From PZPK01 sp047628385 (GTDB lineage: Bacteria > Pseudomonadota > Gammaproteobacteria > Pseudomonadales > Oleiphilaceae): a stretch of 8,812 nt of DNA. The stretch is taken from contig JBLHVH010000145.1 in NCBI GenBank assembly GCA_047628385.1, positions 1-8,812 of the forward strand. Reading direction: 5' to 3'. Positions 1 to 5,610 of this stretch are shown here, one piece after another; the stretch's first letter is position 1; each line of letters starts with the position of its first letter. Position numbers and translations under genes: made by a program. The notes below the pieces were generated by a model, which saw nothing but the letters and a program-made list of their open reading frames with translations, was not told where the DNA came from and ran no database searches.

Positions 1-773
1 ATGGCAGAATTGAACGTACCACTATTAATGCTAGTCGTAATTTTCCAGATGAAATAGGTGACTTATCGCGCAACATCTCAACTCTTTTAGAAAAACAGCG
101 CTCTTATATGAATTTTTTAGAACGGATTCCACAAACACTCCGCCATGAGATTTCAAACCCGCTCAACAAACTGCGCACCTCTTTAGAGAACCTGCTAGAC
201 CAACAGCCAGAACTCGCACATGATAATTACATTCGTAAAATAGACGCGGGCATTGACCAAATCAGCCGCATCACTTTACATTTAACCGAAGCCGCTAGTC
301 TTGAAAGCGCCATCAAAGAAGAACAGCTAAACAAAACAGATCTCATCGACTTTCTTGATGGTTATCTATCGGTATGGGATGAGCAAATAAGCGACGTACA
401 ATGGGATAAAAGCCCCGCCTTTATCTTAGCTGACAGCAGCCGGCTTGAGCAGTTATTCGACAAAATCATCGATAATGCTATTAGTTTCTGCCATAAATCA
501 GGAAAAGTTTACCTACGTGTTGAGCGAAATTCTGACCGAATCGCAGTCATCATTGAAAACGACGGCCCTTTATTACCTTCCGAAAGTACTACGGGTCTCT
601 TTTCGCCCATGGTCTCAACTCGCTCTAGTGGCTCTAGTATTCATCTTGGTTTAGGGCTGCATATTGCAAAATTGATTAGCGACCAACACAAAGCAGTACT
701 CGTCGGTAAAAATCGTAAAGATGGCAGCGGCGTAATTTTCTCTATTGACTTTAATCTGATACAAGAAGCGTAA
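1..773 (+). CDS. Sensor histidine kinase, 5'-truncated by the window edge; resembles kinase of the proteobacterial dedicated sortase system
   Basis: The reading frame is open from base 3 with no start needed, so the gene begins upstream. Seen in order: the end of a HAMP linker (DEIGDLSRNIS), a dimerisation/phosphoacceptor helix with H-box RHEISNPL (His codon 144-146), then a HATPase domain. The HATPase carries an N-box (DKIIDNAISF), G1 box (ENDGPLLP), F-box region (LFSPMVSTR) and G2 box (HLGLGLHIAKLI). It would be an inner-membrane kinase that autophosphorylates and passes phosphate to a response regulator. From memory, the combination of SLENL after the H-box, MVSTR and HLGLGL recalls the PdsS-type kinases that accompany class GN sortases in marine proteobacteria. 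That subfamily call is inference. An internal ATG at 108 lies inside the HAMP-to-kinase linker and is not the true start. Stop TAA at 771-773. Confidence 0.9.
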   Translation, partial: GRIERTTINASRNFPDEIGDLSRNISTLLEKQRSYMNFLERIPQTLRHEISNPLNKLRTSLENLLDQQPELAHDNYIRKIDAGIDQISRITLHLTEAASLESAIKEEQLNKTDLIDFLDGYLSVWDEQISDVQWDKSPAFILADSSRLEQLFDKIIDNAISFCHKSGKVYLRVERNSDRIAVIIENDGPLLPSESTTGLFSPMVSTRSSGSSIHLGLGLHIAKLISDQHKAVLVGKNRKDGSGVIFSIDFNLIQEA

Positions 774-805
774 AAAATATAAGCTTTCACCTAAACCAAA
801 GCTTA
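773..805 (-). terminator. Rho-independent terminator of the DUF4124 gene
   Basis: An 8-bp perfect inverted repeat (780-787 TAAGCTTT with 798-805 AAAGCTTA, 10-nt loop) is followed, on the minus strand, by TATTTTTT. It lies 22 bp beyond the stop codon of the minus-strand gene ending at 828. On the plus strand no T-run follows, so it mainly serves the minus strand. It may still weakly stop the histidine kinase transcript. Confidence 0.7.
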
Positions 806-827
806 GTAAAAGCACCATATTAGTAAG

Positions 828-1286
828 CTAATGACAAAATTTACTTAGGTCTCTTTGAGCAACCTTTATATCATATGCATCTGTGACCACACCATTTGAA
901 TGTTTGGCCGCACCGCTTAAAATATCACGCGCAAGCGCACATTGCTTTTTATCCGTTTCGGGCCCGTCTCCGCCCCAATTTACCTTAGAGAGGTTATATA
1001 AATTAGTATTATGTTTAACCTGCTTTGTCCTCTTAAGCGATTTGTGGGTTAGATTTTTTGTGTTCAGAAATTTTATTGGCTCAGCAGTATGACCTGAGCT
1101 GATATTAGGTGAGGATATTTTTAACTTCTCTACGTTTGAATTACCAACACGTAACGGCGTATCAGAATAATGTGTTCGACCATTGCCATCTACCCACTTA
1201 AATATATCGGCATACGTCATGGATGAATAACACATTAAAATCATATACAACGGATACTTTTTTAACATTGAGAAAAAATTAGTCAT
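828..1286 (-). CDS. Small exported DUF4124-domain protein
   Basis: A 152-residue protein. Residues 1-26 form a signal peptide (charged LKK, hydrophobic core, cleavage near MTYA/DIF). It is followed at once by the DUF4124 signature IFKWVDGNGRTHYSDTP at about residues 28-44. DUF4124 is a short domain of unknown function, very common at the N-terminus of gammaproteobacterial periplasmic proteins. The rest is a basic, low-complexity linker and a C-terminal segment with two cysteines (KQCALARDIL and KFCH) that could form a disulfide. The first ATG is chosen because it gives the complete signal peptide. The Shine-Dalgarno is weak (AAGAAA). The gene lies just downstream of, and on the same strand as, the CsrB-like RNA. 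Its molecular role is unknown. Confidence 0.85.
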   Translation of the reverse strand: MTNFFSMLKKYPLYMILMCYSSMTYADIFKWVDGNGRTHYSDTPLRVGNSNVEKLKISSPNISSGHTAEPIKFLNTKNLTHKSLKRTKQVKHNTNLYNLSKVNWGGDGPETDKKQCALARDILSGAAKHSNGVVTDAYDIKVAQRDLSKFCH

Positions 1287-1342
1287 ACTTGCGTTTCTTG
1301 CCTAGTTACGTATAGAAAAATTCAAAATTTCATAGCCCTAGA

Positions 1343-1372
1343 CACAACAAAGCCCCGTAAAATACGAGGCTT
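1343..1372 (-). terminator. Rho-independent terminator of the CsrB-like RNA
   Basis: On the minus strand a 10-bp stem pairs 1372-1363 (AAGCCTCGTA) with 1359-1350 (TACGGGGCTT). It includes one G-U wobble and has a 3-nt loop. It is followed by the U-rich tail TTTGTTGTG counting the last stem bases. In plus orientation the wobble becomes a C-A mismatch and no T-run follows, so the direction is minus. Confidence 0.8.
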
Positions 1373-1516
1373 AGCTAATTGTATGTCCTTATTGCTAATC
1401 CTTTAGCTTGCTTCCTTATCCTTGCTACTCATTCCTTGTGAGTAGCCGTCCATTTGTTATCATCCTTAATGGCCAAATCCTTATTGGCTAATCCTTATCC
1501 CTGCTGTCCTAGCGAT
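1343..1516 (-). ncRNA. CsrB/RsmY/RsmZ-like regulatory RNA, predicted CsrA/RsmA sponge
   Basis: Read on the minus strand, this non-coding stretch contains eleven GGA motifs in about 125 nt. Eight are AAGGA, one AGGGA, one AUGGA and one UAGGA. Three sit in the loops of perfect hairpins. GCCAA/UUGGC (1472-1488) has loop UAAGGAU, GCUACUCA/UGAGUAGC (1424-1446) has loop CAAGGAA, and GCUAA/UUAGC (1394-1407) has loop AGGA. Others are single-stranded between stems. The RNA ends in a strong Rho-independent terminator (1343-1372). A GacA-type box lies about 65 bp above the predicted start near 1516. A(N)GGA motifs in hairpin loops are the known binding sites of the CsrA/RsmA dimer. RNAs of this build (CsrB, CsrC, RsmX/Y/Z) sequester it and so relieve translational repression. 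No ORF of note exists on this strand. The 5' end is predicted, not mapped. Which named RNA it corresponds to cannot be decided from the window. Confidence 0.85.
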
Positions 1517-1523
1517 GAAACCC

Positions 1524-1529
1524 ATAGTA
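1524..1529 (-). promoter_or_regulatory. Predicted -10 element of the CsrB-like RNA
   Basis: TACTAT on the minus strand matches the sigma-70 -10 consensus at 4 of 6 positions and would start transcription near 1516-1517. No good -35 hexamer is present 16-18 bp upstream. That is usual for activator-dependent promoters and fits control by the box at 1573-1590. Confidence 0.45.
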
Positions 1530-1572
1530 GAGACTTCATGTTAATAAAAACACAGACGATGACTGAAGATTA

Positions 1573-1590
1573 CGTGAGATATCTCTTACA
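1573..1590 (-). promoter_or_regulatory. GacA/UvrY-type upstream activating sequence
   Basis: The minus strand reads TGTAAGAGATATCTCACG. The known GacA box is TGTAAG-NN-AT-NN-CTTACA. All six bases of the left half, the central AT and four of six bases of the right half match. The centre (about 1581.5) is about 65 bp upstream of the predicted RNA start, the distance usual for rsmX/rsmY-type promoters. The site implies that a GacS/GacA (BarA/UvrY) system activates the RNA. Confidence 0.75.
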
Positions 1591-1648
1591 ATACAAATAG
1601 CATTGGCGTTAGTTACATTAGCTTAGTGACTTAACGTTTTTTCACTTG

Positions 1649-1676
1649 TTTACAAAGCTAATAACAAGAATAATAT
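1649..1676 (+). promoter_or_regulatory. Predicted sigma-70 promoter of the small Cys-containing exported protein
   Basis: A -35 element TTTACA (1649-1654, 5 of 6 to TTGACA) and a -10 element TAATAT (1671-1676, 4 of 6) are separated by 16 bp. Transcription would start near 1683, giving a leader of about 19 nt that carries the ribosome binding site. The pairing is by eye; this A+T-rich region offers other registers. Confidence 0.4.
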
Positions 1677-1701
1677 CGATACTTAAAAGAGGAATACTAT
1701 T

Positions 1702-2010
1702 ATGGTTCGCGTAATTATCCTGTTGATTCTGCTTTCATCAACAGTTCAAGCTAATAAAAAAGTCGATACTAGCGAAATAAATATCTCATACCAAAAAGAG
1801 GTCTGTACTTTAGTATTAAAAAAACTAAAGTCTTCTTTTGAGAGTTTAAGAACAGGTAAAATAACCGATAGCAAAACGGCAAAAGTCGCGAACTTATTGC
1901 AGTCATACAGGCTATTAAACTGCGCTGATGAAAAGAAGCTGTTTGATGTACTGGCCTGTACAAATTCTCAAGTTATGTTTTTTGATGATTGTAGAAAGCT
2001 TCATTTGTAG
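1702..2010 (+). CDS. Small exported protein of unknown function with four cysteines
   Basis: A 102-residue protein. Residues 1-17 form a short, clear signal peptide (MVRVIILLILLSS, cleavage after VQA), so it is secreted to the periplasm. The mature part is mainly helical and lysine-rich. Four cysteines (about residues 32, 74, 86, 97: EVCTL, LNCAD, LACTN, DDCRK) could form two disulfides. I do not recognise the family. The start is well supported by AAGAGGAA at 1687-1694, eight bases before ATG. It is transcribed divergently from the CsrB-like RNA, and the GacA-type box lies between the two promoters. Co-regulation is possible but unproven, since the box is about 100 bp from the predicted start of this gene. 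Confidence 0.7.
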   Translation: MVRVIILLILLSSTVQANKKVDTSEINISYQKEVCTLVLKKLKSSFESLRTGKITDSKTAKVANLLQSYRLLNCADEKKLFDVLACTNSQVMFFDDCRKLHL

Positions 2011-2028
2011 TAAAGCCTGCTTGCTATC

Positions 2029-2052
2029 AGGCCAATCAGTAATGAGGCCTTT
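2029..2052 (+). terminator. Possible terminator after the small exported protein
   Basis: AGGCC (2029-2033) pairs with GGCCT (2046-2050). After a two-base AA bulge, TCA pairs with TGA around a GTAA tetraloop (GNRA type). The stem is followed only by TTT then AACG, so the U-tract is weak. It lies 18 bp beyond the stop codon at 2010. Confidence 0.4.
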
Positions 2053-2121
2053 AACGCATGTAACTATCTGCTTCATTTGAATCAGACAACGACTTACATG
2101 CCGTGTGCGACAGAGTTTATA

Positions 2122-2564
2122 CTAATATTCTGCTGATCTGGGTGCGTGCTTTGAACCTTTTTTAAGCCCACGTTTTTCAGCTTTCATTCTTTGCGCGCTT
2201 GCTTTCGACAGCCGTTATCATTGCCATATTTTTTATCCAGTTTCGCATCTATTTTAGCTTTGTGCTTGGTATGCTCTCCCCTTAATTTCATGTCGCTTTT
2301 GCTTTCGACACGTCTTATCTTACCCACACTTTTCGTCTAACATTTTTTCATATACGTTTTGTGTTCAGCGTGCTTAGTTTCCTTTTTGTCTCGCATGGCA
2401 TCACGGCACACTTGATCATCACCGCACTTTTTATCTAGCTTGGCTGCTAGCTTTTGCTACCATTTTTCGCCATGATGGCCTTTCTCTTGCGAATCCGCGT
2501 GAACGAAAGACGCTAGCGTAAGAACACCCATCATTAAAATAATTTTCTTTAAATAACTCGTCAT
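2122..2564 (-). pseudogene. Decayed gene for an exported Cys-repeat protein
   Basis: The minus strand from ATG 2564 encodes a good signal peptide (MTSYLKKIILMMGVLTLASF, cleavage after VHA). Twelve residues later it meets an in-frame TAG at 2457-2459. Beyond that, coding character continues through three related modules of about 33 codons. They start with KLDKKCGDD..CR (2441), LDEKCG..KTCRK (2340) and KLDKKYGND..CRK (2243). They are separated by a one-base frameshift in an A-run near 2345, a TAA at 2320-2322, another frame change near 2280, and a TGA at 2184-2186. A last piece in a further frame ends with TAG at 2122-2124. The regular spacing and conserved CxxDxxCR pattern show an ancestral secreted, Lys/His/Cys-rich repeat protein, now inactivated. 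AAGGAG lies only two bases before the ATG, an awkwardly short spacing. I do not recognise the family, and sequencing error cannot explain this many lesions. Confidence 0.75.
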
Positions 2565-2758
2565 CACTCCTTGTTAACTTACAAAAATTACTGTGTAACT
2601 TTAGTGACTGCACCTCATTAGACCAGGTTAAATTTTCCTTCTTTTCAAGCTAAGCATATTCAGTTGAGGACCCTTAACTTATGTTACCAAACGCCACCTT
2701 GATTAATCAAAACACATATTTACACTACATCGCATATGGTAAATAATTCAGCAATGAG

Positions 2759-3850
2759 TCACATCGCCCCGCTCTTATAACGCTTTGGCGTTGTGCCGGT
2801 CCAACGCTTGAAAGCACGCAAAAAACTAGCCGATTCAGCATAGCCTAAAACATCTGCTAACTCGCTCACTGCTATGTTTTTTTGCGATAACATAGCCAAA
2901 CAGCGGTTTCGCTTATGGGCATCCAGTAGGACGCGATAACTCGTTTTGGCGTCATCGAGTTTACGGCGATAGGTACGTTCACTGACACCAAACATATTGG
3001 CGACTTCGGGTACCGTGGGATAATGAGTGTCGTAGCCTTCGATAATTTGTTGAGTTTGTGCGACAACGTCCTCAGAATCGGTGTAAAACTTTCTCAACAG
3101 TTCATAGGCTTGAACCTTGTATAGTTGATGCGCAAGATGATTGCCGTATTTTGGTGGTAGGTTCAAAACCGCTCTTGGCAGGCGAATCCAGTTATAGGCT
3201 TGATCAAATTGTAGGTCAAAATCAATGTACTGTTGATAGACCTTCAAGGCTCGACCGGTAGGTTTTGGTCTCGCTGTGCCCGCCCCTAAAAAATAGTCTT
3301 TCGGCTGTTCCATCAGTTCTCGTACAAAAATGTATGTACCCATTAAATCTCGGTCAGCAATGAAATGTTTAAGTGTTGGTTTGCCCTCTGGCAGCGTGTA
3401 ACGAAGCTCAACAAAGTCTTGCTCAAGATGAACCGTCATGTGCGAAAATAACAGCGATAATGATTGAAACTGCTCACCGACCTTAAGTGTTTCTAAAAAA
3501 GTAGGCGCTGACATAAGTAGCATTGCATAGCTCCCATACGAGGTAAATGTGACTTGATTACCAACTTTAATTCCGAGTATGGGGTCATCTAGCATTTCAA
3601 TCGCATCAGAGACAATTTCTAATTCTAAATTTTGATCAATCACGGCGGCACCGCTCATTTTTGCTAATGACAAACCGCGACGACGCAACAACTCTTCTGG
3701 GTCTTTTCCTTGCTCTTCTATTACTTTGAATAAAGGAATTAGCCCAAGAATAGATTGCTGTTTTTTGGCTTGCTGTGGTTTAAACATCGCTCTGCCTGCT
3801 GATTTATTGATAGCATTTTTTATCACTATAAAATTATCTTCAAAAGTCAT
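2759..3850 (-). CDS. AraC-family transcriptional regulator with N-terminal arabinose-binding-like domain (VirS/OruR type)
   Basis: A 363-residue cytoplasmic regulator. Residues about 35-225 resemble the Arabinose_bd effector domain (LGLIPLFKVIEEQGKDPEELL onward). The last 100 form the double helix-turn-helix of AraC/XylS: first HTH around VPEVANMFGVSERTYRRKL, second around VSELADVLGYAESASFLRAF. It ends with the family signature FKRWTGTTPKRYK. The gene is divergent from the monooxygenase operon, 110 bp away. This is the arrangement of VirS and the mymA operon in mycobacteria, so it most likely activates that operon in response to a substrate or stress. No convincing Shine-Dalgarno precedes ATG 3850. 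An internal ATG at 3787 (Met22, preceded by AGGCAGAG) would give a length closer to relatives, about 342 residues, and may be the true start. No clear terminator is seen downstream. Confidence 0.92.
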   Translation of the reverse strand: MTFEDNFIVIKNAINKSAGRAMFKPQQAKKQQSILGLIPLFKVIEEQGKDPEELLRRRGLSLAKMSGAAVIDQNLELEIVSDAIEMLDDPILGIKVGNQVTFTSYGSYAMLLMSAPTFLETLKVGEQFQSLSLLFSHMTVHLEQDFVELRYTLPEGKPTLKHFIADRDLMGTYIFVRELMEQPKDYFLGAGTARPKPTGRALKVYQQYIDFDLQFDQAYNWIRLPRAVLNLPPKYGNHLAHQLYKVQAYELLRKFYTDSEDVVAQTQQIIEGYDTHYPTVPEVANMFGVSERTYRRKLDDAKTSYRVLLDAHKRNRCLAMLSQKNIAVSELADVLGYAESASFLRAFKRWTGTTPKRYKSGAM

Positions 3851-3895
3851 TATGGCCGAAAATATCAGTTTTTGACAGATTACATCCTATATTTT

Positions 3896-3910
3896 GTGAC
3901 CACCGGTCAC
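3896..3910. promoter_or_regulatory. Candidate operator in the divergent AraC/monooxygenase intergenic region
   Basis: A perfect 6-bp inverted repeat GTGACC-ACC-GGTCAC stands out in the A+T-rich 110-bp gap between the regulator and the operon. It lies 50 bp before the monooxygenase start. Its position suits binding by the adjacent regulator or another dimeric protein. AraC-type proteins more often bind direct repeats, so the link to this regulator is inference. Confidence 0.4.
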
Positions 3911-3960
3911 TATTGTATCTCTACTACCCTGTCTTAATAAAAATAAGAGGTTGAAAGAGT

Positions 3961-5595
3961 ATGATGAATGAACAAATAGAATCATTAGACGTATTGATTG
4001 TAGGCGCAGGTATTTCTGGTTTAGGAATGTGTTATAACATGAAGAAAAAACGCGCACATACGTCTTTTGCCGTCATTGAAGGCCGCGAGAATATTGGCGG
4101 TACCTGGGATTTATTTAAATATCCAGGTATACGTTCTGACTCCGACATGTACACCTTTGCCTACTCATTTAAACCCTGGACCGAGAAAGAATATATCGGC
4201 TCTGCAGAACGCATTAATAATTATCTTAAGGAACTCGTTCGTGATGAAAATTTAGATCATTACATACGCTTCCAACAAAAAGTGACAGCAGCCAACTGGG
4301 ACTCAAGCCAAAATCATTGGCTGGTCACTATCTCTCGGCAGGATGGTTCAGATTATAAAATTGCAGCAAAATTTTTAAGCTGTTGTAGCGGTTATTATAA
4401 TTACGAGCACGGCTATTTACCAAAATTTAAAGGGTATGATGATTTTCAAGGCACTGTTGCCCATCCTCAACATTGGCCAGAAGAGCTAGACTATAGCAAC
4501 AAGCGAGTCATTGTGATTGGGAGTGGCGCGACTGCGGTTACCGTCGTACCGGCAATGGCAAAAAAAGCAGCACATGTGACAATGGTGCAACGTTCGCCTA
4601 GTTATATTTTTTCACGCCCAGCTTCCGACGTATTATTTCGCATCCTCTCACGCATTTTGCCTAAAGGCATTACCAATCGAATCATGCGTACAAAATACGC
4701 TACGTTACAACAGCTTGCCTTTGTATTTTCTAAACGTTTTCCTAATGAAATGCGCAAGCTAGTGCGCTTTATGAACAAAAAAGACTTAGCGAATGCCGCC
4801 GATGTTGATGTGCATTTCAACCCAAACTATAAGCCTTGGGATCAGCGTATGGCCTTAGTGCCCGATGCAGATTTGTTCAACTCTGTTAGGTCAGGTAAAA
4901 CAACAATCGTCACCGATCATATTGAACGCTTTACTAAAACAGGTATTTTGATGAAGTCGGGCGAACAAATTGATGCCGATATCATCGTGCCAGCAACCGG
5001 TTTAGATATTCAGCTTTGGGGTAAAATGAACCTAACGGTTGATGGCAACTTTGTTGAAGGAAATACGCTTACTAACTACAAAGGTATGATGTTTAGTCAA
5101 GTCCCTAACTTTGTGTGGGTTTTTGGCTATACCAATGCGTCATGGACATTAAAAGCAGAATTAACCTATGACTATGTGTGCAGATTACTGGAACATATGG
5201 AACAAAATGGTTATCAGAGCGTTCACCCTCATCAAGAACCCAATGCTGAGCGAGTAAGGATGCTAGATTTACAATCAGGTTATGTTCAACGATCCGAGCA
5301 CCTTATACCAAGCCAAGGAACAGAATTTCCGTGGTGCAATAAAGACCTTTATATTAAAGATGTGTTTGCGATTAAACATAGCAAGCTCGCCGATGACGTT
5401 TTGCGCTTTGATGATAACGACTCGTTAGCAGGCTTCCATAAGCCTTCGCCAGACAAATCGACTGACGCACCAGAGGGGGAATCAGAACTAATAACAGCAT
5501 CAAAATCAAACAAGACAGGCACGAATAAGCCTGATACCGATGATAAAGAAAAACCGTCTTCCACACAAAGCCCTAAACAAAAATCAATGGCATAG
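3961..5595 (+). CDS. Flavin-dependent Baeyer-Villiger-type monooxygenase (EthA/MymA-like)
   Basis: A 544-residue, FAD- and NADPH-dependent class B monooxygenase. Visible motifs are the FAD Rossmann GAGISG (15-20), then GTWDLFKYPGIRSDSDMYTF (47-66), nearly identical to mycobacterial EthA. The Baeyer-Villiger fingerprint FxGxxxHxxxWP is exact (F162, G164, H168, W172, P173). The NADPH Rossmann is GSGATA (187-192). Such enzymes insert oxygen next to a carbonyl, turning ketones into esters, and may also oxidise sulfur compounds. Relatives of EthA/MymA size end near residue 490. Here an extra hydrophilic tail of about 50 residues (493-544, rich in K, S, T, P, D, E) follows. AAGAGG at 3945-3950 is ten bases before the first ATG; ATG 3964 is an alternative with little effect. 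It is the first gene of a three-gene operon, and its stop overlaps the next gene's ribosome binding site. Confidence 0.93.
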   Translation: MMNEQIESLDVLIVGAGISGLGMCYNMKKKRAHTSFAVIEGRENIGGTWDLFKYPGIRSDSDMYTFAYSFKPWTEKEYIGSAERINNYLKELVRDENLDHYIRFQQKVTAANWDSSQNHWLVTISRQDGSDYKIAAKFLSCCSGYYNYEHGYLPKFKGYDDFQGTVAHPQHWPEELDYSNKRVIVIGSGATAVTVVPAMAKKAAHVTMVQRSPSYIFSRPASDVLFRILSRILPKGITNRIMRTKYATLQQLAFVFSKRFPNEMRKLVRFMNKKDLANAADVDVHFNPNYKPWDQRMALVPDADLFNSVRSGKTTIVTDHIERFTKTGILMKSGEQIDADIIVPATGLDIQLWGKMNLTVDGNFVEGNTLTNYKGMMFSQVPNFVWVFGYTNASWTLKAELTYDYVCRLLEHMEQNGYQSVHPHQEPNAERVRMLDLQSGYVQRSEHLIPSQGTEFPWCNKDLYIKDVFAIKHSKLADDVLRFDDNDSLAGFHKPSPDKSTDAPEGESELITASKSNKTGTNKPDTDDKEKPSSTQSPKQKSMA

Positions 5596-5599
5596 GAGG
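5594..5599 (+). promoter_or_regulatory. Ribosome binding site overlapping the monooxygenase stop codon
   Basis: The stop TAG (5593-5595) is part of TAGGAGG, so the perfect AGGAGG of the hydrolase gene starts inside the stop codon. It lies 11 bases before ATG 5611. Ribosomes ending the monooxygenase cover this site, which suggests translational coupling. Confidence 0.65.
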
Positions 5600-5610
5600 T
5601 TAACCCCATA

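Noticed and set aside
883..1092. Plus-strand open frame opposite the DUF4124 gene
   Set aside because: It is antisense to a gene with a recognised domain and signal peptide, and has no ribosome binding site or recognisable protein features.
1386..1496. TCCTT repeated eight times at about 14-bp steps, resembling a short tandem repeat, iteron or CRISPR-like array
   Set aside because: The units are too short and the spacers too small for CRISPR. The minus-strand hairpins, GGA loops, terminator and GacA box explain the periodicity as a CsrB-like RNA.
2431..2613. A 60-codon minus-strand open frame
   Set aside because: It overlaps the pseudogene in a different frame, has no signal peptide or family features, and the signal-peptide frame is clearly the real one.
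2699..2710. TTGATTAATCAA perfect palindrome
   Set aside because: It is a short A+T-rich palindrome downstream of the AraC gene with no nearby start it could control. Chance occurrence is likely.
2011..2758. Insertion sequence or integron remnant as cause of the gene-poor stretch
   Set aside because: No transposase fragments, terminal inverted repeats or target duplications are seen. The stretch is explained by point and frameshift decay of one repeat-protein gene.
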